DNA of 64,000 nt from Prauserella marina (GTDB taxonomy: Bacteria > Actinomycetota > Actinomycetes > Mycobacteriales > Pseudonocardiaceae). Positions 34,948 through 45,834 of this stretch are shown here, piece after piece; positions within the stretch are counted from its first letter, which is position 1, and each line of letters starts with the position of its first letter. Location: positions 4,565,001-4,629,000 of the forward strand of contig NZ_CP016353.1 in the NCBI RefSeq assembly GCF_002240355.1. The letters are read 5' to 3'. The notes under the pieces were generated by a model that saw only the letters and a program-made list of their open reading frames with translations, searched no databases and had not been told where the DNA came from. The position numbers and the translations under genes were made by a program.

Positions 34948-34990
34948 GCGGGCCACGGATCACGGACCGGCGGCTGAACCCGATCAGCCG

Positions 34991-37333
<2,343 letters not shown>

Positions 37334-37451
37334 TCACCGATCCGCTGGTCGGCGTCGTCGTGGCGGCGGGAACTGCCCGCGACGGGCACGGAGGGTCACC
37401 ACCGGGCTCCCCCGCCCGGCCTCACCCGTGCCCCCTTCGGGCAGACAGGGC

Positions 37452-37874
37452 CTAGGTTTTGCTCTGATCGTTGCTGAGCCAGTACCTCGGGCGCATACGT
37501 ACCAGGATCGACCGGTCGCCAAGGTCCGTGCCGACATAGGACTCGGCATCGGCCTCGGGGAGATAACGGCCCGCGATCGCGAGCGCCTGCTCGCGGGACG
37601 GCGGTTCGCCGTTGCTCACCACGGGCCCTTCGGCCGTGACATACCGGTAGGGCGGGGTTTCCGACTGTACGACGAGGCTGAACCTGCCCGCCGCGGTGAT
37701 CGCCTTGTCCTTGACGGTGTCGCGGTCCATCCACACCACGACGTCGCCGTCATCGACGTCGTACCACACCGGGACGGCGAGCGGCGCCCTTCCGTTCCGT
37801 TCCACGGCGAGGATGCCGACATGCACATCCGCGAGGAAGGACTCCCGCTCCTCGGCTGTCATCACGAACGACAT
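37452..37874 (-). CDS. pyridoxamine 5'-phosphate oxidase family protein (PPOX split-barrel)
   Basis: A 140-residue flavin- or F420-binding split-barrel protein. Start at ATG 37874 (MSFVMTAEERESFLADVHVG) behind AGGGAG. The fold motifs VERNGRAPLAVPVWYDVDDG and TPPYRYVTAEGPV are family features. Members use FMN, F420 or heme and are often oxidoreductases of unknown substrate. It trails the ArsR-AHSA1 operon by 77 bases on the same strand and could be its last gene. Confidence 0.82.
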   Translation of the reverse strand: MSFVMTAEERESFLADVHVGILAVERNGRAPLAVPVWYDVDDGDVVVWMDRDTVKDKAITAAGRFSLVVQSETPPYRYVTAEGPVVSNGEPPSREQALAIAGRYLPEADAESYVGTDLGDRSILVRMRPRYWLSNDQSKT

Positions 37875-37951
37875 CGGCAACACTCCCTGACTACGCGGAC
37901 AATCATCGTTACCAACATCCGCCGGACGGACCTCATTCCCGTCGCCGAGAA

Positions 37952-38908
37952 TCAGCTCACCGCGCGTGCGTAGCTCTCGCGCAGCGCCTCGGTGCGCTCC
38001 GAGGGCCACGGGCAGCGAACGTCTCCGGCCAGCGCGGCGAACAACAACTCCAGATGTGTCTGCCATGCCGCGAGCAACGTGGCACGGTCGGCTTCGCTCG
38101 CGAAGGGAACGTGCTGGCTGAGCACGAGCCTCGTCCCGATCGGGAGCTGGTCCCGCAGTTCGAACCTCACCCTCCCGCTGTCCGAGGAGTCTTCGGGAAC
38201 CGCGTATTCGAGCACCCGCCCCGGGACGGCCTCGGTGATCGCCCCGGTCGGCTGGTAACCATGGGTGAAGGCGACGGGCGGCTCGGTGCCGGGCCGGATC
38301 TCCCCGTCTCCGGCGAGCAGGGTCCACACGTCCGATATAGACGAAACGAGGTCACGCTCGAACGTGATCAGCCAGCCGTTGCCTTCGTGTTCGATGCTTC
38401 CCCGCGCGAGGCCGAACCGCTCGACGTACTCCTCCGCCCTTTCCAGGAACCACGCTCCGGCGGCACTTTCCCGGTTCTCGCCGGAGAGCAGGCAGCCGAG
38501 CCGGTCGAGGCAGCCGTCCCAGCCGGGAGCCTGCCGAGCGACCGAAGGCAGGTCACCCGAGGTGTCGGTTCCATTGAGAAGGTGGGTGAACACGAGGGTG
38601 CACCCGCCTTTCATCGGCAGCAGTTCGAAGCGGAGCAGCGAATCGGCCCAGCTGAACGCGAAAACCTTTGGCCGGTCGAACTCGACGACCTCGCCGTGCG
38701 CGAAAGCGTCGTCCGCGGCGGGAAAACCGAACCGGATCGGCGCACGGGCGGCAGGCTCGAAGTCCGGCTCGGCGGGAAACCAGTGCGCCAGCTCGGCCGG
38801 GTCGGTGATCGCGCGCCACACTTTCTCCCTCGGATGCGGGAACGTCCTTTCGAAGCGCAGCAAAGGTTTTCCCTCGACGAGGGTCACCGTGCCGAGTCGC
38901 TGATTCAT
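37952..38908 (-). CDS. tandem AHSA1/SRPBCC-domain protein
   Basis: The 318-residue product holds two AHSA1-type helix-grip domains. Domain 1 (about 10-155) shows LRFERTFPHPREKVWRAITD, WFPAEPDFEP and FTHLLNGTDTSGD; domain 2 (about 175-315) shows LITFERDLVSSISDVWTLLA. Such proteins are usually single-domain and paired with ArsR regulators; the ligand is unknown. The duplication probably arose by tandem fusion. It lies 13 bases after the next gene upstream in the operon. Confidence 0.82.
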   Translation of the reverse strand: MNQRLGTVTLVEGKPLLRFERTFPHPREKVWRAITDPAELAHWFPAEPDFEPAARAPIRFGFPAADDAFAHGEVVEFDRPKVFAFSWADSLLRFELLPMKGGCTLVFTHLLNGTDTSGDLPSVARQAPGWDGCLDRLGCLLSGENRESAAGAWFLERAEEYVERFGLARGSIEHEGNGWLITFERDLVSSISDVWTLLAGDGEIRPGTEPPVAFTHGYQPTGAITEAVPGRVLEYAVPEDSSDSGRVRFELRDQLPIGTRLVLSQHVPFASEADRATLLAAWQTHLELLFAALAGDVRCPWPSERTEALRESYARAVS

Positions 38909-38921
38909 GCTCCGTCCTTTC

Positions 38922-39353
38922 TCATCCCTCCGCGGCAGCGCCGGACACGACCCGGTCGAGCACGTCGAGGCAGGCGAGCCATCCGGTCTCGGTCTGCGCG
39001 GCCCAGGTGCTGTCGGCGAAGGAATGGGTGAACCGCAATACGCACCCTTCGGCGGTGCCGGTGAGCTCGAAGCGAAGGAGGTGAACGCCGGTCTCCTCGT
39101 CGAACTCCTCGAAGGCGAACGCTTTCGGCGGATCGATCTCGGTGACCTCCGCCCTCACCTCGGTGCCTTCGTCGTCCCTGAACAGCAGCGTCCCGCCCAC
39201 CGTGAAGTTCCATTCGACGGCCGCGAAGGGATACCACTGGCTCAGCTGCTCGGGTTCGGTGATGGCTCGCCACACGGTGGATGGCGGGTGGGCGAAGTTC
39301 CGCTCGAAGCGAAGTTCCCAGTGTTCGCCTGCCTTGTGAAGAGCGTTGTTCAC
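38922..39353 (-). CDS. AHSA1/SRPBCC-domain protein
   Basis: A 143-residue single AHSA1 domain: ELRFERNFAHPPSTVWRAIT, QLSQWYPFAAVEWNF, AFAFEEFDEETGVHLLRFEL and TGWLACLDVL. It is related to the first domain of its downstream neighbour. The start codon overlaps the ArsR stop as ATGA, so it is translationally coupled. ArsR-AHSA1 operons are common in actinobacteria; the physiological role is unknown. Confidence 0.85.
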   Translation of the reverse strand: MNNALHKAGEHWELRFERNFAHPPSTVWRAITEPEQLSQWYPFAAVEWNFTVGGTLLFRDDEGTEVRAEVTEIDPPKAFAFEEFDEETGVHLLRFELTGTAEGCVLRFTHSFADSTWAAQTETGWLACLDVLDRVVSGAAAEG

Positions 39354-39703
39354 GACTCACGTTCCTTTCGTGCATTGTGGACTGTCTCGGCCGGGCCGTC
39401 GGACATGGTGTCGAGATGACGTTCCAGTTTGTCCAGCGCGTCGTCCCACAGCCTCCGGTAGGGCGCGAGCCAGTCGTCGATCTCCCGCAGCGGCCCTGGA
39501 CTGATCCGGTACCAGCGCCGCTGCGCGTCGTGGCGCACGGCGACGAGTCCCGCCTCCCGCAGTATCCGCAGGTGTTTCGACACCGAGGACTGCGGGATCG
39601 GCAACCGTTCGACGAGGTCGCCGACGACCCGTTCGCCATCCCGGAGCAAATCGAGGATCTCCCTGCGCCGAGGTTCGGCCAGCACCTCAAACGTAGTTGC
39701 CAT
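39350..39703 (-). CDS. ArsR-family transcriptional regulator
   Basis: Small winged-helix repressor of 117 residues. Start at ATG 39703 (MATTFEVLAEPRRREILDLL); an in-frame reading to 39925 is shadow sequence of the next gene. Recognition helix: QSSVSKHLRILREAGLVAVR, followed by the wing HDAQRRWYRISPGPL. It lacks the Cys metal sites of metal-sensing ArsR proteins, so the signal is probably not a metal. It heads the AHSA1 operon and has a palindrome just upstream. Confidence 0.9.
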   Translation of the reverse strand: MATTFEVLAEPRRREILDLLRDGERVVGDLVERLPIPQSSVSKHLRILREAGLVAVRHDAQRRWYRISPGPLREIDDWLAPYRRLWDDALDKLERHLDTMSDGPAETVHNARKERES

Positions 39704-39710
39704 ATGTGGA

Positions 39711-39730
39711 ATATATCCGTACGGGAATAT
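39711..39730. promoter_or_regulatory. candidate ArsR operator
   Basis: The 20-base segment ATATATCCGTACGGGAATAT has a perfect CCGTACGG core (39717-39724) and outer ATAT/ATAT arms, 7 bases upstream of the ArsR start. AT-rich arms in such GC-rich DNA stand out. The symmetry is observed; binding by this ArsR is inferred. Confidence 0.5.
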
Positions 39731-39744
39731 ACGCGCAACCCGGC

Positions 39745-41163
39745 TCAGTGCCACTCGCGAAAATGGCTCTTGATCTGCGGAGTCACGCTCGAACCGTCGT
39801 AGTACTTCTCGTAGAACGCGGGGTCGACGTGGTGCACGACCGCGCCGAAGTTGCACTGCATGGGGTTGAAGTACACCGGGGCCTGGCCGTAGTGCTCGAC
39901 GCAATAGTCGAAGCAGGCCGCGCAAGCCTCGGCCGCCCAGTCACTGATCCGCACGGCAGGACTTTCGACCAGGGCACGCACGGTCTGCTCGGTATAGGGA
40001 CCGTGATGCCGCAGCATCCAGTTGTCCTCGCCCCTCGACATCGTCGCGCCATCGCCGTACTTCTGTTCGAGCATCGCCGCCACCACGGCCGTACCGTCCG
40101 GATACGCGGGCGAGGGAACGTAGGTCGCTTCTTTCACCCCGGGGACACCGAACGTCTTGAGCGCGCCGCTCGCGGCCGGCGCGCGCTCGTTGAGCGGCTC
40201 GTGCACGAACCCGAGCCCGGGAGTGACGTCGGGGAACGCACCCATGAGCACATCGTCGAAGAAACCGCAGAAGATCCAGTTGCCGAGGCCGAGGGCTTCG
40301 GCGGCGAGCCGCATGTTCTGCACCATCGAACCGGGAGGATAGGTCTCCACCTGGAAGATGAACTGCTCGAACTGGCTGATCGTGATGGGGAACTCCAGTT
40401 TGCCCTCACCGACCCATTTCGACGTCCCCGCCGGCAGGCCCGTCCGGTCGTCGACGAGGTAGACGTGCCAGGCGTCGAAGATGTTCAGCAACGCGCTGAA
40501 GTAGAGCCAGCCGACGTCGGTGACCGGGACGAACCACGTCGTGCCTTCTCTGTTGATGTTGTACTGGTAAGGGCCGAACAGCGAGGCGTTCGGCGCACCG
40601 GGAGCCCTCAGTGCCCAGTCGATGTCCGGCCGTCCATCGTGGACCTTGCGAAGTCCGGTCCGGTACCAGTCGAGAACCTTGTGATAGTCCTTCTCACCTT
40701 CGATCTCGACCATGCGTTCCCGTTCGGTGCCGGGATCGTAGATGAACGCGCCCTCGTCCTTCACCACGAGCAGATCGTGCGCGAAGGAGTTGCCGGGGCC
40801 GGCCGCCGTCCTTCCGGCGATCCGCACCAGCTCGTGAAAGCCGCCGCTGCTGGCGATGTCCCAGTGCGCCATCCCGTTGGGCCCGCATGCCGCCCACGCG
40901 ACGATCGCCTCCTCGACCTCGCTCAGCGGCACGACCGGATGCTCCGACACGAACGCGAGCGGACCGCGAGGCTGGAACAGCCGCCGCCCTCCCCGCGAGG
41001 TCTCCTCGGTTCCGCTCTCCATCCGGTAGCCCATCGCGACCCTGCGGCTTCGCAACGTCGCCAGCAGTTGCGGGAGCGTTCTCGTTCCCTCGAAGAATTC
41101 CTTGAGCTGCCGCTGCTCTGCCTCTGTTGCCGCCGCCTCGGGTCGTGGTGCGGTCGTCGTCAT
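39745..41163 (-). CDS. uncharacterised nitroreductase-like protein of 472 residues
   Basis: I do not recognise a named family with certainty. Two regions recall FMN nitroreductases: LRSRRVAMGYRM followed by PLSEVEEAIVAWAACGPNG near residues 38-100, and the later SMVQNMRLAAEALGLGNWIF, which matches the QN-LLAAxALGLG helix. Unusually there is a long middle region (about 130-280) rich in aromatic residues with WVGEGKLEFPITISQFEQF, and a Cys-bearing tail (AACFDYCVEHYGQAPVYFNP, about 415-445). Start is ATG 41163 behind GGAGGAG. It follows the pucR gene by 35 bases, so the two are probably one operon. A redox role is inferred. Confidence 0.55.
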   Translation of the reverse strand: MTTTAPRPEAAATEAEQRQLKEFFEGTRTLPQLLATLRSRRVAMGYRMESGTEETSRGGRRLFQPRGPLAFVSEHPVVPLSEVEEAIVAWAACGPNGMAHWDIASSGGFHELVRIAGRTAAGPGNSFAHDLLVVKDEGAFIYDPGTERERMVEIEGEKDYHKVLDWYRTGLRKVHDGRPDIDWALRAPGAPNASLFGPYQYNINREGTTWFVPVTDVGWLYFSALLNIFDAWHVYLVDDRTGLPAGTSKWVGEGKLEFPITISQFEQFIFQVETYPPGSMVQNMRLAAEALGLGNWIFCGFFDDVLMGAFPDVTPGLGFVHEPLNERAPAASGALKTFGVPGVKEATYVPSPAYPDGTAVVAAMLEQKYGDGATMSRGEDNWMLRHHGPYTEQTVRALVESPAVRISDWAAEACAACFDYCVEHYGQAPVYFNPMQCNFGAVVHHVDPAFYEKYYDGSSVTPQIKSHFREWH

Positions 41164-41199
41164 CGGTTTCTCCTCCGTGGTGGGTCGAGCCCTGCACGG

Positions 41200-42864
41200 T
41201 CACTGCCGTTCCAGCGCTCGCTGCACCCGCAACGCGAGTTCGAGCAGGAACCGTTCGTTCACATCACGCAGGCTTACGCCGAGCATGTGCTGCGCCTTGG
41301 CGAGCCGGTAACGCACTGTGTTGGGATGTACGTGCAGGTCGGCTGCCGCCCGTTCGAGGTGCCGGTCGGCGTCGAGATAGGCGTGCAGCGTCCTCACGTA
41401 GTCGGTACCGCCCGCGGTGTCCGCTTCGAGTAGCGGCCCGAGTGCGCTATCCACAATGGACTCAAGCGATTGTCTGCTCGGCGCCCTCGCGAGCAGGCCG
41501 TACAAACCGAGGTCGCCCTGCGCCAGCACCTCACCCGCTTTGCTTCCGCGCCGGGCGATGTCCAGTGCCAGCACCGCTTCCGCGTAGGAATCGGGGTAGT
41601 CCTCCAGCGCCAGGCACAACCTGCCGACCCCGGCGACGAGGTCGAGCCCTTTCCCTTCCTCGGGAATCACGCCCTCCCTGAGAGTTTTGAGAACCAGCCC
41701 GAGATCGTCACCGTCCGGTTGCAAGAGCACGACGACCTCACCGGCGCGGGGATTGACCATCGAGCGCGGGTAGTGCCTGCGCACCTTCTCCTCGACATGA
41801 ATGAACATGCGCCGGGTCAGCGTCGGCAGCGTGCTCGCCTGAGCGGCATCGGCACCGCCGGGGTCCTTGCCGTTCTTGGCGCTGATACACACGACGAAGC
41901 GCGGTTCGGTGAGGGCGACGTCGAGCAACGCCGCCCTCGCCAGCATGTCTTCCCTGTCCGTGAACCTGCCGAGCAGAAGACTGTCGAGGAATTCACTGTG
42001 CACCCTGGATTCCGCGCGCAGCGCGGCACGTTCCCTGAGCAACTGCAAGGTCACCAGATAACCCGACACCTCGACGAGTTCGCGTTCACTGCGCTCCGGT
42101 TCGCGCGTGCCGCTGACCCGCAGTATCCCGAACGGCTCCTCCCCCACCCCGACCTCGACCCTCACCGGCTCGCTGTCGTCGTCGCCCGGCGGGGCCTTGT
42201 ACAACGGCCGCCCGTCGGGATCCAGCAGCGCGACCGACATTCCGATGTGGTGGGCCAGCACGCCGATACCCGCGGAAAGATCCTCCGTGCGCACGAGACT
42301 CATCGCGATCGCCCCGAGTACCTCGACGGCGCGGGTTCCCGCGTGGGCGGCCCGCTCGGCCGTCTCGCACCGCTCCCGGTGCAGGTGCCGCTCCCTGATC
42401 TGGGCCAGCGCGACACCGGTGTCCCTTCCGATGTCGGTCAGCAATCGCAGTTCGGAGTCGGTCCAGTCCCTCGGGCGACGGTCCGCCGCGTACAGCACGC
42501 CGAGTACGTCGTCGCCGCACAACAACGGCGCGCACGCGCCGCCCCGCACACCTTCGGCGTCGATAATGGACTTCATGACCGGAACCCTGCGCGGATCCCT
42601 GCGATAGTCGCGGACGGCGATCGTTCTTCGTTCCTTGGCCACTCTGCCGCCGATTCCCTGTCCGACGGCCAAATGCCACAGCGCGGGCATCTCCGCCGTG
42701 CGAAGGCCACCGTAGGCGGCGAGCCTGATGTCGTCGCCGCTGACGACACCGCTCCAGCTGATCTCGGCCGGCAGCACATCGCGCACAGTGTCCACGGCCG
42801 CCTGAGCCGCCGCGCTGACAGCGCTCGCCGAAAGCAGCCTGCGTAGCAGGCCCTCTAGCGCCAT
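41200..42864 (-). CDS. GAF-domain PucR-family transcriptional regulator
   Basis: A 554-residue regulator: an N-terminal GAF domain (about 20-160: IGGRVAKERRTIAVRDYRRD and GVRGGACAPLLCGDDVLGVL), a second sensory region (about 175-260), a GGDEF-like CdaR segment (about 290-420) and a C-terminal PucR helix-turn-helix (LHAYLDADRHLERAAADLHV, then HPNTVRYRLAKAQHMLG). PucR/CdaR proteins typically activate catabolic operons in response to a substrate. It is divergent, with a 188-base gap, from an acyl-CoA ligase operon that is the likely target. Confidence 0.9.
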   Translation of the reverse strand: MALEGLLRRLLSASAVSAAAQAAVDTVRDVLPAEISWSGVVSGDDIRLAAYGGLRTAEMPALWHLAVGQGIGGRVAKERRTIAVRDYRRDPRRVPVMKSIIDAEGVRGGACAPLLCGDDVLGVLYAADRRPRDWTDSELRLLTDIGRDTGVALAQIRERHLHRERCETAERAAHAGTRAVEVLGAIAMSLVRTEDLSAGIGVLAHHIGMSVALLDPDGRPLYKAPPGDDDSEPVRVEVGVGEEPFGILRVSGTREPERSERELVEVSGYLVTLQLLRERAALRAESRVHSEFLDSLLLGRFTDREDMLARAALLDVALTEPRFVVCISAKNGKDPGGADAAQASTLPTLTRRMFIHVEEKVRRHYPRSMVNPRAGEVVVLLQPDGDDLGLVLKTLREGVIPEEGKGLDLVAGVGRLCLALEDYPDSYAEAVLALDIARRGSKAGEVLAQGDLGLYGLLARAPSRQSLESIVDSALGPLLEADTAGGTDYVRTLHAYLDADRHLERAAADLHVHPNTVRYRLAKAQHMLGVSLRDVNERFLLELALRVQRALERQ

Positions 42865-43052
42865 CAGGGAAGACTATGCCTCGTTCCACGGTTCGTCACT
42901 ATCGGGAATTGAAACGGGACGCTCAGCGGACTGTCGTTTTCTGCCAAAGCCCGAGCTCAGGTTGGGCTGCAACCGACATTGCCCGCGTGGCCACCACGTG
43001 ACACGGTCTTTTCATTCGGGAACGCGAGCACGGAACGAGCGAGGAGGGCACA

Positions 43053-44648
43053 ATGCCACGACCACGCAGGGTCGTCGAAGAACTCGTCAGAGCACGCGCC
43101 GAAGCTCATCCCGACACCGTGTGGCTGAAGTGGCTTGACGAGGAAATCTCTTGGCTGACAGCACTTTCGTTGAGCAAGCGAGCGGCCAATGGACTACTCG
43201 AACTCGGGGTACGCCCCGGCGAACGGGTCGCGCTTCTGCTGCCCAACCGGCCGGAATTCATCTGGACACACCTCGCGATTCAGATAATCGGCGCACATTC
43301 GGTCCCGGTGAATATTTCGCAGCGTGGTGCCACTCTCGCCCACATTCTCACCGATTCCGGCGCGTCGGTGATCGTTTTTCACGACAAACTCCGCGACGCC
43401 GTTCTGTCAGTCCGGCACCGGCTGCCCTCGGTGCGACGGCTCGTCGTGTGCGACGGGCCCGCCGGTGGAGGAATCGACTGGAACACCGAGCGGCTGTTCG
43501 CCTGCGCCGACACCGAACCCGAAACCGGCGCCGCGACGAGCGAAACCGGTGCTGGTTCGGGTGTCGGCATGATGTACACCTCCGGAACGACGGGCCCTCC
43601 GAAAGGCGTCGTCACGGCCGACTACGACCTGCGGCCGGTCGAGGCGCTGGTGCGCGCGGCGGGGGTCCGGCCAGGCGAGACGATGTACACCGGGCTGCCG
43701 CTGTTTCACGGCAACGCGCTGCTGGTTTCGATGCTCGGATCCATCTTCGCCGACGCCAAGCTCGCGCTCGCGCCGAAGTTCAGCGCGTCCCGCCTTCTCT
43801 CCGACTGCGCGCGATACGGTGCCGTCGAGTTCAACACGCTCGGTGGCATGATCTCGATCCTGCTCAAGCAGCCACCGAGTCCGCTCGACCGCGAACACGA
43901 GGTCAGGGTGGTGCTGTCGGCTGGTTGCCCAGCCAACCGCTGGCGCGAGTTCGAAGACCGGTTCGGGATCAGGATCGTCGAGTGGTTCGGCATGGTCGAT
44001 TCGCCGGGAATTCTGCTCAACGACACGGGAAGAGTCGGTTCGATGGGCAGGGGCGGTGTCGCGGGGATCGAGTTCAGGGTCGTCGACGACGCCGACCGGC
44101 CGCTGGGACCGCAGGAGGTGGGCGAACTCGTGTTCCGGCACCCCCGAGGGGCGACGACGAGCTATCACAACCTGCCCGGCGCCACGGCGCGCGCCTACCG
44201 CGGCGGCTGGTTCCATTCCGGCGATCTGGCCGACTACGACGAGGACGGTTTCTTCTACTACCGGGGGCGCAAACGCGAGTCCATGCGCAGACTCGGCGAG
44301 AACGTGTCGGCATGGGAGATCGAATCCGTGCTCAACACCCACCCCGCCGTGCTCGACAGCGCGGCTCACGCCGTCGCCTCCGAACTCGGTGACGAGGACA
44401 TCAAGGTGTGTGTCGTGCTCCGTTCCGCCTACGACGCCGAGCCAGGCGAACTGCTGCTGTTCTGCGTGGAGCGGATGGCCTACCACGCCGTACCGCGCTA
44501 CGTCGAATTCCTCGAAGCGCTGCCCAAAACGGCCACCGAGCGCAACCAATACGCGACGCTGAGGGAGCGAGGTCTGACACCATCCACTTGGGACAGGGAA
44601 ACGGAGGGGAGCTCATGGCTGAAGTCCAGATCGCCGGCGCGGCCATGA
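43053..44648 (+). CDS. AMP-dependent acyl-CoA ligase (CaiC-like), variant active site
   Basis: The 531-residue ANL-superfamily protein would activate a carboxylic acid as acyl-AMP and then acyl-CoA. The ATP loop MMYTSGTTGPPKGVV (about 171-185), GWFHSGDLADYDEDGFFYY and the hinge RGRKRESMRRLGENVSAWEIE are present. Two usual residues are changed: the A5 motif reads WFGMVDS instead of GMTE-like, and the C-terminal catalytic Lys position reads ATERNQY, giving Arg497. Close relatives with such changes may have altered chemistry. First gene of a four-gene operon divergent from pucR; it overlaps the thiolase gene by 34 bases. Confidence 0.85.
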   Translation: MPRPRRVVEELVRARAEAHPDTVWLKWLDEEISWLTALSLSKRAANGLLELGVRPGERVALLLPNRPEFIWTHLAIQIIGAHSVPVNISQRGATLAHILTDSGASVIVFHDKLRDAVLSVRHRLPSVRRLVVCDGPAGGGIDWNTERLFACADTEPETGAATSETGAGSGVGMMYTSGTTGPPKGVVTADYDLRPVEALVRAAGVRPGETMYTGLPLFHGNALLVSMLGSIFADAKLALAPKFSASRLLSDCARYGAVEFNTLGGMISILLKQPPSPLDREHEVRVVLSAGCPANRWREFEDRFGIRIVEWFGMVDSPGILLNDTGRVGSMGRGGVAGIEFRVVDDADRPLGPQEVGELVFRHPRGATTSYHNLPGATARAYRGGWFHSGDLADYDEDGFFYYRGRKRESMRRLGENVSAWEIESVLNTHPAVLDSAAHAVASELGDEDIKVCVVLRSAYDAEPGELLLFCVERMAYHAVPRYVEFLEALPKTATERNQYATLRERGLTPSTWDRETEGSSWLKSRSPARP

Positions 44649-45823
44649 CCCGGTTCGGAAAGTTCGCGACCAGCACGATCCGTTCGCTTTCGGAGGAGGC
44701 GGTCGCCGCCGCACTCGCCGACGCGGGAATAGCGGCCCGTGACGTCGACGCCGTGTTCTTCGGAAACGCCGCGGCCGGGCTGCTCACCGGTCAGGAAATG
44801 ATCAGGGGCCAGGTCGCGCTGCGCAACACCGGACTGCTCGGCGTCCCGATCGCCAACGTCGAAAACGCGTGTGCCACGGCGGCGACCGCGTTTCACCTCG
44901 CCGTGACGGCTGTCCATTCGGAGGTGGTCGACATCGCGCTCGCCGTCGGCGCGGAAAAACTCACTCACGTGGACAAACGGCGCTCGTTCGCCGCGCTTTC
45001 GGCTGCCGTCGATCTTTTCGCCTTTTCCGAATTGTCCCGTACGGTCCCGGTCACGCAAGAATCGGCCGCACCGATTCGGCGACCGAAACTCCATTCCGTC
45101 TTCATGGACGTCTACGCTGCCACTACCCGCGCCTACCTGGCGCGGTCGGACGCGAAGCCACGCGATTTCGCGGAGGTCGCCGTGAAAAATCACCGGCATG
45201 CGGCGCTGAACCCCAAGGCGCAGTCCCGCGAGCGGGTCACCGTCGAGCAGGTGCTCGGCAGTCCCGTTGTCGCCGCGCCGTTGACGATGCTCATGTGCTC
45301 GCCGATCGGGGACGGTGCCGCCGCGATCGTCGTGTGCTCGGCCCGCAGGGCGAAAGCCCTCGGCGCCGCACGAGTGAGAGTCAGGGCGTGCGCTCTGGTG
45401 TCGGGCACGACGAGCGCGGTACCCGGCTCGCGCGTGCGCGCGGCCGCGCACGCCTACGAACAGGCCGGTGTCGGCCCCTCCGACATCGACGTACTGGAAC
45501 TGCATGATGCGGCGGCACCTGCCGAGCTCATCGGCTACGAGCACCTCGGCCTGTGCGGGCAGGGCGAAGGCGCCGCGCTGCTGCGCTCGGGCGCCACCCG
45601 GCTTGGCGGCGCGCACGTGGTGAACCCCTCCGGCGGGCTGCTCGCGAAAGGCCATCCGATCGGAGCGACCGGATGCGGGCAGCTTGTCGAACTCGCCGAC
45701 CAGCTTCGCGGCCGGTGCGGACCGAGGCAGGTGCCCGGGGCGCGCGTGGCGCTCGCGGAAAACGGTGGTGGCCTCATCGGCGAGGACGCGGCCGCGACGG
45801 TCGTCACCGTGCTTTCGACGTGA
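44615..45823 (+). CDS. thiolase family protein (SCP-x/acetyl-CoA acetyltransferase-like)
   Basis: Thiolase-superfamily enzyme for C-C bond cleavage or formation on acyl-CoA substrates. Start at ATG 44615 (MAEVQIAGAAMTRFGKFATS) behind GGAGGGGAGC, giving 402 residues. Catalytic features: nucleophilic Cys in VENACATAATAFHLAV, ELHDAAAPAEL, and the His in GGLLAKGHPIGATGCGQLVE. The terminal CxG motif is replaced by ENGGG, which is characteristic of the SCP-2/SCP-x branch. Second gene of the PucR-linked operon. Confidence 0.9.
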   Translation: MAEVQIAGAAMTRFGKFATSTIRSLSEEAVAAALADAGIAARDVDAVFFGNAAAGLLTGQEMIRGQVALRNTGLLGVPIANVENACATAATAFHLAVTAVHSEVVDIALAVGAEKLTHVDKRRSFAALSAAVDLFAFSELSRTVPVTQESAAPIRRPKLHSVFMDVYAATTRAYLARSDAKPRDFAEVAVKNHRHAALNPKAQSRERVTVEQVLGSPVVAAPLTMLMCSPIGDGAAAIVVCSARRAKALGAARVRVRACALVSGTTSAVPGSRVRAAAHAYEQAGVGPSDIDVLELHDAAAPAELIGYEHLGLCGQGEGAALLRSGATRLGGAHVVNPSGGLLAKGHPIGATGCGQLVELADQLRGRCGPRQVPGARVALAENGGGLIGEDAAATVVTVLST

Positions 45824-45834
45824 AAGGACGAACA

